Assembly (NCBI GenBank): GCA_964436935.1
Contig: CAYTES010000023.1
Location: forward strand, 1-20,015
Source: CAYTES01 sp964436935
GTDB lineage: Bacteria > Patescibacteriota > Gracilibacteria > UBA1369 > UBA12473
Direction of reading: 5' to 3'
DNA length: 20,015 nt
Below the pieces are notes generated by a model. It was not told the DNA's origin. It did not search any database and worked only from the letters and a program-made list of their open reading frames with translations. Shown here piece after piece: positions 1 through 7,408 of this stretch. Position numbers and translations under genes: made by a program. Within the stretch, counting starts at the first letter, position 1. The number at the start of each line of letters is the position of its first letter.

Positions 1-712
1 CGAAGGAGCGGAGCTCCTTCTGGAGGCTCTGCCGTTCAGCGACGAGGGCCTCCAACTCCTGCTTCTTAGCGCGAACCTCGAAGAGCTGGGTATCGACGAA
101 GGAATTCTGATCCTTGTATCCCCTGTAATCCGCCTTGAGGGCGGCCAAGGGCTTCTCAAAACTACGACGAACCCATGCCCGATGCCAGAGCCAGCCGAGC
201 AGAGAGAAAATGTTCCACACCGCCGGCCAGACAGAAGGACGCTCACGATCAACGATCGCGAGGAAGTTGTAGTTGTCGTAGGAGTTGAGATAGACGTTGA
301 GATCCTCAAGCTCCTTTCGATGAGCCTCGATGGCCATCGAATATTTGCCGTTTTTCGAATGGAGATAGACCTGCGGAGTGGCCACCCGCGGATCGGAGTC
401 AATCTCCTTGATCCGCGTCTGAATCCGCTCCTTCTCGATGCCCCGCTGCATGCGGATACCGTTGAGGCGAGAGGCTCCGAAGGTATCGATGGCGACACGG
501 ACCGAAAGCTCTTCGCTGTCCAGAAGCGCGATCTCGGCCAATGCCTCGATCTCCTCGGCGAGACTCTTGTTGACGGCCTTCCGTTTCCCTCTGGTGTCCG
601 CGACGAGGTTCTCCAGACGGGTTGACTGCCGTCGATACTCTTCGATGGCCTTGCGACCGGCATCGGCCGCCTGTCCATAGGTACTGAACGTTGTGTTGCT
701 ATCGGATTCCAT
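1..712 (-). CDS. Partial coiled-coil protein of unknown family (C-terminus beyond window)
   Basis: An open frame runs on the minus strand from ATG at 712 to the window edge without a stop (237 residues visible), so length-filtered ORF lists miss it. The start is well supported: AGGAGG (719-724) sits six bases upstream. The protein is rich in Glu, Arg, Lys, Ala and Leu with heptad-like stretches around residues 15-65, 85-105 and 205-237. A Trp-rich hydrophobic patch at 162-180 (begins WPAVWNIF) could be a membrane or interface helix. There is no recognisable catalytic motif and I do not recognise the family. Composition is foreign to the window: 19 of 23 Glu codons are GAG, and 39 of the first 60 bases are G or C. 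Likely imported DNA or an assembly join. Confidence 0.8.
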   Translation of the reverse strand, partial: MESDSNTTFSTYGQAADAGRKAIEEYRRQSTRLENLVADTRGKRKAVNKSLAEEIEALAEIALLDSEELSVRVAIDTFGASRLNGIRMQRGIEKERIQTRIKEIDSDPRVATPQVYLHSKNGKYSMAIEAHRKELEDLNVYLNSYDNYNFLAIVDRERPSVWPAVWNIFSLLGWLWHRAWVRRSFEKPLAALKADYRGYKDQNSFVDTQLFEVRAKKQELEALVAERQSLQKELRSF

Positions 713-718
713 CGCTGT

Positions 719-740
719 CCTCCTGTGCCTTACTAGGCAC
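719..740 (-). promoter_or_regulatory. Strong Shine-Dalgarno with adjoining hairpin
   Basis: On the minus strand AGGAGG (719-724) lies six bases before the ATG at 712. Directly upstream is a perfect inverted repeat GTGCCT-AGTA-AGGCAC (725-740), so a 6-bp hairpin would abut the ribosome binding site. It may merely insulate the site or may control access to it. It is the only convincing Shine-Dalgarno in the window. Confidence 0.75.
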
Positions 741-895
741 GGGTTTCTGGTTATACTTCCACGAACTTCACTCACTGACACTAACACTGCCAACCACACA
801 TTTTGAGGTTGCACACCTCCTTTTGATTGTAAAAACTGTAGGAACTTTCAAGGGACTCGGTCTGCCCCTCGAAAGGGGTCTATTTTAACTCAATC

Positions 896-923
896 ATTTT
901 GCACATAAATTTAATTTTGTCAA
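896..923 (-). promoter_or_regulatory. Putative promoter of the partial gene, with long leader
   Basis: Reading the minus strand, TTGACA (918-923) is followed after 16 bases by CAAAAT (896-901), a perfect -35 and a 4/6 -10. The implied leader to the ATG at 712 is about 175 bases. It contains a CCCC/GGGG hairpin near 865-877, an AAGGAGGTG motif near 815-823 without an obvious gene, and the hairpin at 725-740. The interval 713-943 holds no other gene that I can support. Confidence 0.45.
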
Positions 924-943
924 TACGTCCCCAAAAAATTGTA

Positions 944-1642
944 TCAACCGCTTCTATCAGACTCTGCAAATAAACGCCCCAACAGCTGCACGAAAAAATA
1001 ACGCCCCGCCCCACTACGCTGCGCGATATCAATCAAGAGTTCCTCTCGTAACGAAAGAGGGAGTTTTTGTTCGTAGTCCTGGGACACCCCTCGAATCATG
1101 GCTTCATTCGCCTCCGGGTGAAATTGAAGTCCATAAGTGCTTATTCCCAGTCGAAACATTTGATGCTCACTTTTTTCCGATTTGAGCAAATTCACCGCCC
1201 CCGGAGGCAGCTCAAAAACATCATAGTGATACTGAAAAAGCAGAGGAATTTCAACGTCCTGCAACAAGCGATCCTCCGGAACCGTTGACTCGATACGAGT
1301 CAACGGAAGCCACCCCACCTCGCACTCAGGAGCCCTTCGTACACTTGCGCCAAAGGCTTGCGCCACAATTTGAGCCCCCAAACAAATCCCTAAAATCGGT
1401 TTTCCCTTCGCATGAACCGCTCGAATAAACTGCTCCTCTTTTTCAATCCATTCATGAGCCTGTTTATCATAGGAAGACATCGGCCCACCCATCGTGATCA
1501 CCCCTGCGACGTCCTCAAGCGCGGGCAGTGCCTCACCTTTCGATAAGGAGATCGACTGATACGGCAAACCCAATTCTTTTAAAATTTCAGGAATATGTCC
1601 CAAACGTTCATACTCCACATGTCGGATGATCCAGATTTTCAT
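944..1642 (-). CDS. Class I glutamine amidotransferase (GMP-synthase-like GATase1 protein)
   Basis: This 232-residue protein is a stand-alone triad glutamine amidotransferase that would release ammonia from glutamine, or an isopeptidase relative. The nucleophile elbow GICLGAQ places Cys at residue 87, and LQFHPE supplies His175 and Glu177. The oxyanion-region MGGPMS motif is at 51-56. Length fits free-standing GATase1 proteins of the GuaA-like type that act on unknown acceptors; no synthetase domain is nearby. The start overlaps the stop of the upstream gene by one base (TAATG), implying translational coupling with the PH-domain membrane protein. No Shine-Dalgarno is visible. The substrate is unknown; gamma-glutamyl hydrolysis or amide transfer are both possible. 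Confidence 0.85.
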   Translation of the reverse strand: MKIWIIRHVEYERLGHIPEILKELGLPYQSISLSKGEALPALEDVAGVITMGGPMSSYDKQAHEWIEKEEQFIRAVHAKGKPILGICLGAQIVAQAFGASVRRAPECEVGWLPLTRIESTVPEDRLLQDVEIPLLFQYHYDVFELPPGAVNLLKSEKSEHQMFRLGISTYGLQFHPEANEAMIRGVSQDYEQKLPLSLREELLIDIAQRSGAGRYFFVQLLGRLFAESDRSG

Positions 1643-2328
1643 TATTGTTTGCGTTTAAAGACATTTCCAATGGTGCCAATCATCCCTTTACGGTGATGTT
1701 CCATATTCAATTCTTCCTTCGATTCCGTGAGAGCCTGCTCAATCCAGTCGGCCCCTGTAGGAGTAGGTTGAATCATCATTTGAGGATTATCATCGTCCTC
1801 ATCTTCACTGTCAAAGCGGGCCATCTTGGCATACGCGTCTTGAATTTTTACGGGTTCCATGACATGGCGCAACACGTCGATTTGATTGTTGGCCGTATAA
1901 ATGGAAATCGTCGCGGTATTGAACAAAAAGGATAAAATCCCCTGTTTCTCCACCTTAAAATCGGAAATATTTTTAGGAAGAATTTCCCGCTCAACGGCGT
2001 GAATCAATCCCCGATATCCAAAACGCAACAGCCGTTGATTGGTGATCACACAGCCCCCCAGTTCAAAATTGATTCCCTTCACAAAAAAAATGACGGTCAT
2101 GAGAAGTCCGTAACAGGCGTATAAAAACCACACGATTTGCCGAGACGGCTCAAGGAGATCGCGCTGATCCATGATCATAATGCCAACGAACGGAAGAAGT
2201 ACCGTTGCAATATAGAAAAGATGCGACTTGAGATGAATCAACGGATGAGAGGTACAGTTGTGCAAAATGACCTCGTTTTCCCGAAGGTTTTTCAATTGAA
2301 TCTGATGATTTTTAAGTCCATTGCCCAT
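1642..2328 (-). CDS. Membrane protein with bacterial PH domain (YdbS-like)
   Basis: The 228-residue protein has two hydrophobic helices at about residues 36-55 and 64-84, then a beta-rich segment beginning INFELGGCVITNQRLL, which is the signature of bacterial PH domains (bPH2/YdbS family): a short strand, then ITNxRLL and a conserved tract running to about residue 165. The last 60 residues are charged, with an acidic run EDEDDD and a basic end (FKRKQ), and are probably cytoplasmic. It lies two bases after the small membrane protein gene and overlaps the amidotransferase by one base, so the three form one operon. The biochemical role of bPH2 proteins is poorly defined; a membrane-associated scaffold is an inference. 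Confidence 0.75.
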   Translation of the reverse strand: MGNGLKNHQIQLKNLRENEVILHNCTSHPLIHLKSHLFYIATVLLPFVGIMIMDQRDLLEPSRQIVWFLYACYGLLMTVIFFVKGINFELGGCVITNQRLLRFGYRGLIHAVEREILPKNISDFKVEKQGILSFLFNTATISIYTANNQIDVLRHVMEPVKIQDAYAKMARFDSEDEDDDNPQMMIQPTPTGADWIEQALTESKEELNMEHHRKGMIGTIGNVFKRKQ

Positions 2329-2330
2329 AC

Positions 2331-2510
2331 TCAGATTTGGAGAAATAAAATGAAGGAAGCCACAAAAAATAGTAGCCCCACGAGAGTATATGTGATGAGG
2401 ATGGGCCTCAAATAGTACGGATGGTAGATGTCATTTTTTATTTTCTTCACCGTGATTCCCACACAACTCCCTGCAAGGAGTAAAACCAAGAGATAGAAGA
2501 TCGTCCACAT
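2331..2510 (-). CDS. Small two-helix membrane protein
   Basis: The ORF can be extended to a TTG at 2543, but that codon overlaps the predicted -10 box (2543-2548), upstream of the expected transcript start. I therefore prefer the in-frame ATG at 2510, giving 59 residues with a leader of about 25 bases. The protein has a hydrophobic helix at about residues 2-20, a short basic loop (VKKIKND) and a second helix at about 37-58. It is the first gene of the operon with the PH-domain protein, only two bases away. I recognise no family. It is probably a membrane subunit or partner of the next protein, judging only from linkage. Confidence 0.6.
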   Translation of the reverse strand: MWTIFYLLVLLLAGSCVGITVKKIKNDIYHPYYLRPILITYTLVGLLFFVASFILFLQI

Positions 2511-2542
2511 CCATTGCTCTGTTAAAAGGATCGAATAGGGCA

Positions 2543-2571
2543 ACTATAGCGCTGTTCGGCTTGATCGGCAA
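2543..2571 (-). promoter_or_regulatory. Promoter of the membrane-protein/GATase operon
   Basis: On the minus strand TTGCCG (2566-2571), a 17-base spacer and TATAGT (2543-2548) form a good sigma-70-type promoter. The predicted start at about 2536 fits translation from the ATG at 2510. It diverges from the promoter at 2633-2661. Confidence 0.6.
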
Positions 2572-2632
2572 TTTTTAAGATAGTGGCTCAGTACAAATTT
2601 TTATTGGCCTTCCCGTGAGCAATAAAATAAAC

Positions 2633-2661
2633 TTGACAATTCAGTCTAAAATTACTATATT
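2633..2661 (+). promoter_or_regulatory. Near-consensus promoter of the ThyX-like operon
   Basis: TTGACA (2633-2638), exactly 17 bases, then TATATT (2656-2661). The -35 is perfect and the -10 is 5/6. Transcription should begin near 2668, leaving a leader of only about 15 bases with no Shine-Dalgarno before the ATG at 2683. This is one of the strongest promoters in the window, suggesting constitutive high transcription of the three genes that follow. Confidence 0.8.
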
Positions 2662-2682
2662 TTCCCCTTTTGATTTTGATCT

Positions 2683-3573
2683 ATGTCTTCTTTTCAAGAA
2701 AAAATGGTGGATCTCGTCGAGGAAACCGGCGGCAAAGTCTCGGATGAGCGATATATTATAGAACCCGGAGTGATGGTGATGTCCATCGCTGGGAAAGTCA
2801 GTGAACAAGCCAAAACGCTGATGGCAAAAATGAATATCAACTCAGAACAGTCGGAAGCAGAACAATTGGCAGAATTTGGGGCGAGACTGACCTACCTCTC
2901 GTTTCCAAATAAGCCAGAAAGCATCGAAGAAGCGGAAACATTCCTGAACCGACTCAAGCAGTCCAATCATACGTCTCCCTATCGACTTTTAGGGGAAGCT
3001 CAAGAAAATTTAGCTTCGGTCCTTGTAACAGGAAGTTTAGAAAATATGATTGAAATCATGTGCCATAAAGGTCGCGTGGCTCGACTTTCCTCCTCGAGGA
3101 CCAATGCCATGAGCAATCCGCTCTTTACGCTCGAGGGGCCACTCGAACAACAAAAACTCCAACGTCGATTGATTGAAGCCTCGCTTCATTCCAGACGAGA
3201 ACTTTTAATAGAATTGGCTCATTCCCAAGGACTTTCCCTAGATTCGTCTCAGGATATACTAGATCAGCAACGGACGATTATTAAAGCGGAGCTTGGACTT
3301 TTCAGTCCTGCTTTAAACCCAAAAGACCGAGAGGAACTGGACGATGCCCTGGAACGTCTTAATGCGCAGTATCCGGCGACAAAAGCCAGCTTCTTCATCA
3401 ATAGTATGAGTTTAAGCGACTGGAATTGGACTCTTTCCAAACGCATGATTGAAAAGGGATCCGTAGAGATTGGGTTGATCGAAATCTTGAAAAAAGTGGC
3501 TACGGTCCTTCATGCTGTGTGCCCCGAAGTGATTCAAACACCCGAAGCATATCTTTTAGCCTCTAAACGATAA
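2683..3573 (+). CDS. Divergent ThyX-like protein (FAD-dependent thymidylate synthase fold)
   Basis: This 296-residue protein shows the layout of flavin-dependent thymidylate synthase (ThyX, which methylates dUMP). NHTSPY at 95-100 matches the ThyX GHxSPFEH region. C127-H-K-G-R-V-A-R-L-S-S-S-R139 sits where RHRxxSxNxxSxR is expected. SDWNWTLSKR (245-254) followed by VEIGLIEILKKVA (261-273) resembles the ThyX C-terminal YTExYWTxNxR...AQxEIR helix. Of the signature, only His128, Ser137 and Arg139 are kept; the first Arg is Cys127, the second is Lys129, and the Asn is Arg134. Canonical thymidylate synthesis is therefore doubtful. It may use a different nucleotide, or be a non-catalytic partner. 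It is the first gene of an operon; the next starts two bases after the stop. The homology call is by eye. Confidence 0.6.
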   Translation: MSSFQEKMVDLVEETGGKVSDERYIIEPGVMVMSIAGKVSEQAKTLMAKMNINSEQSEAEQLAEFGARLTYLSFPNKPESIEEAETFLNRLKQSNHTSPYRLLGEAQENLASVLVTGSLENMIEIMCHKGRVARLSSSRTNAMSNPLFTLEGPLEQQKLQRRLIEASLHSRRELLIELAHSQGLSLDSSQDILDQQRTIIKAELGLFSPALNPKDREELDDALERLNAQYPATKASFFINSMSLSDWNWTLSKRMIEKGSVEIGLIEILKKVATVLHAVCPEVIQTPEAYLLASKR

Positions 3574-3575
3574 TC

Positions 3576-6395
3576 ATGGAACGACTGGTGGTGCTTCAAA
3601 CCCAAAATGACGACAAAATTCGTGAGTACGAGCAGATTTTGGGACGGTATGGAGTCCAGGTGGTTCAAGATTTGAGCTACCGTAGTGGGGTCGGGGAAGA
3701 GATTCCCCAAGAGGAAACTCAACGCATTCAGTCTTTGCTGCAAACTTCGACTCCGGAACGACGCGTTTTAGCCGTTATGCGTGAACAGTCTGATCTCTTT
3801 GGGCCGGATGGACTTCCTTTAACCACCTATCCTGATCTCACCACCCCCATCAACAAAACACAGCTTGAGGTTTTCACTTTGGAAAAACTCGGAACTGACG
3901 CCTTGAGTGAACCGCAGCAGCAACTCCAAAAACGACTCTACGAAGCTAAAATTCCAGGTTATATCGACCTAGATCGACGCAGTCCAAAGCGCAGTGTCTT
4001 TGGATGGGACGATCTCTTTGTAACCCAAGGAACCCAATTGACGTACGAAGAGATGAGACAACGGCGTTTAAAACGTTCGGGGCGGGATCAGGTTTTGACC
4101 CAATGGATTCAAGAAGATCTGTACTATAAATTGAGGAAAGATCGCAAATTTGACCCTCAACAATTGAAGGGAACCATCGATTTCAGTAAACGGGTGAGCG
4201 AAACCGTCCGCGCTCATCCCCTTCTCAACAATGCCCACAAAGAAAAATACGGTTTAAACCGACTCTTTGAAGCCGCGCTTAAAAATGGTCTATTCTGGCG
4301 TTCCGCTAAAAATCGCCCAGAAGCCAATGCATGGTTGCCTTCTGGCAATACAGGCGCTCCCCTTATCTCAAAGGGAGATGCTGTCCACGAGGGGACCTTT
4401 ATGGTTCATGACCTCTTTCACTTCCTTGTCCAAGACCTACTTTTTGATGGCGGGACGGATGAGTTGAGTCGACGCATCTATATTTTGGAGCGAATGATGA
4501 GTGAAGCAATCACCATGGTTTTAGCTGATATGCTATTTGTCGACACATTGAAGCAAAGTGGCATTGAGTACGATTTCACCAAACGCAATATTCATCCGCT
4601 CTTCGAATCGCTCGGCATCGACTTTGAACAAAACCGCGGACGCATCAAAGAACTACTCATGGCAAATGCACGGTACATGTTGCTGGGAGACAATTCCGGA
4701 TGGAGAGCGCTTGGGGCGGATGAAGCGGCCCTGGAACGCTTTAAAGTAGTGGTCTCTCATTTTTCACTACCGGACTACGAATGGACCGCCAAAAATTTTG
4801 AAAATATGGCCCAGGAAAAAGAGAAAATCATCCAATGGCGAGCCTCGGTTCAGCCACTAACAGAGCAGTCGGGAGAACGGCTCAAGGGAAGTCGTACCCT
4901 CTCTGAATTTAAAGCGACACTCTTAAATCGTTCGGGCCTGCCTGAATCGGAACTGAGCGCAATAGATCCCGAAGGACTGTTGGAACTGATTTTTGAAGAA
5001 GTTTATGCTCAGGCCATCGAACCTTCCGTCATGGCGGCAAAAGATGAGCCTGTTGGCATAACCTCGGAGGCGGAAGAGTTACAAACCGGTTTTTTAAAGT
5101 ACATCACGGCGCAACTGTATATTTTCGATGTGTACGACATGGTCCCCGAAGGCAGCATGTACCGTCAAAAAATCATTCGTTATCTTGAAACTCATCTGGA
5201 CACCCTGACCCTCGACAATGTGACGCGAGTACGCGACTTTTACAATCAATTTATAGACCTCCTCTTTGAACGCAAGGTGATCGATTCCGATGAGCAGGCC
5301 ACCTACAAAGAAATTTTCCCGCTTTTTCCTCCTTTTTATGTCTCCTACCGTGGCGACTGGAAAAAAGAACAAGATGTGGCCGGCATGAGTCGACGTATTT
5401 TAGGGAAAGCTTCCCAGTGTCGCAGCAAAATGCCGATCCTCGGCCAATTTGATATTAAAGGCAAAGCCTTTCAAATGGGATCGGACCTGCATTGGGATTT
5501 GAATGGCGGATTGGGACTTTCTCCCGAGGAAGCCATGGAAGATTTGGCAACACGAATCATCCAGGAGCAAAATAGCCGTATTTTATTCTTACTGGGTGAT
5601 CTTTTTGAAGGGGAAGAGCCAAATAAGGATGGAAAAGACACCCATGAGGCGATCAACGGATTACTCGATCGGGTTGCCCCTCAATTTGAACAGGTTATTT
5701 TTGTACCGGGAAACCATGACCTGCGCCGCCCTGTGCCGCAAGAGACCGCATGGGACGACTTCATTCTTCCCGCGAATGTGGTGATGCCCAAAGGGGCTAC
5801 TCCTGAAATAGTGAATATAGATGGGGTAAAGATTTTAGTCGCCAACCTCTTTTATGACATGGAGTTCATTGGAGCGCCGGAATGGGTGGGCATTGATCCT
5901 GCCGGCATTGAAACATTTTATCGAACCCAAACCACGGATGGACGATGGCTGCTGAGCGGTTTTGATTCCGTTCCGCTCTACCGTGAAATGACTCAAAATG
6001 CCGCCCGAATGATCACTCCCGATATCGATGCAGTGGCCACGCATGTACTGCCTCATCCTTCTTTAGCCACCTTTAAAATCACGCAATGGACGCCTGAATT
6101 GGAGTCCTTGGCTCGGCAAGAAGGGTTGACCCTTGTTTTTGACCCCGAGGGGGATCGCCGGCAAGCGGCCTTTTACCAGACAACCCCGGATTTGATTCGA
6201 CGCTACTGGAATTACAAAGCCACGTTTATGGGAAGCAACCTACTCGATCCTCGTTGGGGGGCCAAACCTCAAGCCGGCCTCACTTTTCTGTACGGGCACA
6301 ACCACCGGGGACGCGAAAAATGGAATGTGGTTCACGGAACTCCTGTCCGCTTTCTCACGCACCAACGGGGGCAGTGGATGGTGATGGGACAATAA
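3576..6395 (+). CDS. Multidomain protein: HAM1/RdgB-like domain, unknown helical domain, calcineurin-like phosphoesterase
   Basis: 939 residues in three parts. Residues 1-180 resemble HAM1/RdgB NTP pyrophosphatases: LVVLQTQNDDKIREYEQIL near the start (family TGNxxKxxE), VFGWDDLFV at 141-149 (family GFGYDPIF), TYEEM at 156-160, then SGR at 168-170 where SHR is usual. Residues 200-620 are helical and unfamiliar, with a possible metal cluster HEGTFMVHDLFHF (271-283) and ERMMSEAITMVLADM (305-319). Residues 630-939 form a metallophosphoesterase with SDLHWD (636-641), GDLFEG (674-679), GNHD (712-715), ATHVLPHP (821-828) and GHNH (907-910). This suggests cleavage of a phosphate ester or anhydride of a nucleotide-like substrate; cytoplasmic, as no signal or membrane segment is visible. 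The start follows the previous stop by two bases. The fusion is unknown to me. Confidence 0.75.
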   Translation: MERLVVLQTQNDDKIREYEQILGRYGVQVVQDLSYRSGVGEEIPQEETQRIQSLLQTSTPERRVLAVMREQSDLFGPDGLPLTTYPDLTTPINKTQLEVFTLEKLGTDALSEPQQQLQKRLYEAKIPGYIDLDRRSPKRSVFGWDDLFVTQGTQLTYEEMRQRRLKRSGRDQVLTQWIQEDLYYKLRKDRKFDPQQLKGTIDFSKRVSETVRAHPLLNNAHKEKYGLNRLFEAALKNGLFWRSAKNRPEANAWLPSGNTGAPLISKGDAVHEGTFMVHDLFHFLVQDLLFDGGTDELSRRIYILERMMSEAITMVLADMLFVDTLKQSGIEYDFTKRNIHPLFESLGIDFEQNRGRIKELLMANARYMLLGDNSGWRALGADEAALERFKVVVSHFSLPDYEWTAKNFENMAQEKEKIIQWRASVQPLTEQSGERLKGSRTLSEFKATLLNRSGLPESELSAIDPEGLLELIFEEVYAQAIEPSVMAAKDEPVGITSEAEELQTGFLKYITAQLYIFDVYDMVPEGSMYRQKIIRYLETHLDTLTLDNVTRVRDFYNQFIDLLFERKVIDSDEQATYKEIFPLFPPFYVSYRGDWKKEQDVAGMSRRILGKASQCRSKMPILGQFDIKGKAFQMGSDLHWDLNGGLGLSPEEAMEDLATRIIQEQNSRILFLLGDLFEGEEPNKDGKDTHEAINGLLDRVAPQFEQVIFVPGNHDLRRPVPQETAWDDFILPANVVMPKGATPEIVNIDGVKILVANLFYDMEFIGAPEWVGIDPAGIETFYRTQTTDGRWLLSGFDSVPLYREMTQNAARMITPDIDAVATHVLPHPSLATFKITQWTPELESLARQEGLTLVFDPEGDRRQAAFYQTTPDLIRRYWNYKATFMGSNLLDPRWGAKPQAGLTFLYGHNHRGREKWNVVHGTPVRFLTHQRGQWMVMGQ

Positions 6396-6412
6396 CTTCT
6401 TGCGCTTTTATC

Positions 6413-7408
6413 ATGGAACAGACTCAACGATCTTTACAGGGGGTGGAAGAAACCTTGATTCAGTTTTTTGAACATCACGAGAATAAAATTACAGAAGAAA
6501 ATTATCGAGAACTGCGTCCGGTGCTCAGTCCCGAAACGGTACTCGCCCTGATTGATGAAGTCGTGGCAAGCCCCCTGGCATTGGAACGGATTGCACGAAA
6601 CTCGTATGTCCATTCTTTGGGATTTGTGAAAATTGTCTTTCTTTATTCCGAGCGTGTACCAGGCGGGTTTGAACTCCGACTGCATATCTGGTGGCCGCAG
6701 GAACATGCAGAAGCCGCTGCCCCGGCACCAGAAGGAAAACATGAACATGGATGGGATTTCGTATCCACCGTCCTCGCGGGGTTGATTGAGAACCAGCGGT
6801 ATCGACTTCGTGCGCTGTTGCCCGAAGAGTTGGCGATTTTCAAGCATTTCGAAAAACGAATGATGGACTTTTCGCCGTCCCAGGTGGCTCAGTTGCTGGA
6901 ACGTCTGGATCAACTGGAAACCCTTCGTTTGGCCCATACCTCATCCCGACTCCCGACACGCAGTGGAGGGGTGGAACTGATTCAAGCGCAGGTCGATATT
7001 GAGGGGCTGCAGGCTCTCACGAGGCTCTCGGCATCGGAACTGGAGACCATGACAAATATTTACATCAAGTACAGCAACCAAAGGGAGGAAGGAAGCACCT
7101 TGGAACGCTATGCGCCATCGGGAAAATGGTTCGTAGCACCTGTCGATGTGCAGCTCATTCCTCAGGGGGAAACCTATTTTCATCCTCAGGAACTGGGCCA
7201 TCGACTGTTTATTCCTCCGGAAGACTTTCTTTCCACTCTTTTAGTCACCGGCCCGGCCTATCCCGATAAATCCTCGGGCGAACTGGTGCATACCACCGTT
7301 GGGAAAGAGGAAAACAGCCTTCGAGAACGCACCTACTACACTCCGGACACTCTGCGAGATGAACTGCTGCGCTATCGCAAGGTGCTGGTGGCGACTTATT
7401 TCTCTTAG
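6413..7408 (+). CDS. Cupin-like protein of unknown function
   Basis: The frame is open back to 6254, but that extension overlaps the preceding gene; the ATG at 6413 repeats the atcATGGAAC context of the upstream gene start and gives 331 residues. Residues 66-130 look like a cupin or thiol-dioxygenase-type barrel: FELRLHIWWP (86-95), then KHEHGWDFVSTVLAG (109-123), where His110, His112 and Asp115 could bind metal, then NQRY. A second beta segment ETYFHPQELGHRLF (253-266) and LLVTGPAYP (276-284) could complete it. The middle (135-220) is helical and Leu/Glu-rich. It is the last gene of the ThyX-like operon and overlaps the TrmB-type gene tail to tail by 4 bases. No known family is assigned; the cupin call is tentative. 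Confidence 0.6.
   Translation: MEQTQRSLQGVEETLIQFFEHHENKITEENYRELRPVLSPETVLALIDEVVASPLALERIARNSYVHSLGFVKIVFLYSERVPGGFELRLHIWWPQEHAEAAAPAPEGKHEHGWDFVSTVLAGLIENQRYRLRALLPEELAIFKHFEKRMMDFSPSQVAQLLERLDQLETLRLAHTSSRLPTRSGGVELIQAQVDIEGLQALTRLSASELETMTNIYIKYSNQREEGSTLERYAPSGKWFVAPVDVQLIPQGETYFHPQELGHRLFIPPEDFLSTLLVTGPAYPDKSSGELVHTTVGKEENSLRERTYYTPDTLRDELLRYRKVLVATYFS

Noticed and set aside
182..625. Plus-strand ORF of 147 codons
   Set aside because: It is the antisense shadow of the minus-strand partial gene, which has a strong SD, coherent codon use and no stop over 237 codons.
2511..2543. TTG start for the small membrane protein
   Set aside because: The codon overlaps the predicted -10 box, so it would not be in the transcript.
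6254..6412. N-terminal extension of the cupin-like gene
   Set aside because: The first 53 codons overlap the end of the preceding gene in another frame and show no domain character; ATG 6413 has the same context as the upstream gene start.
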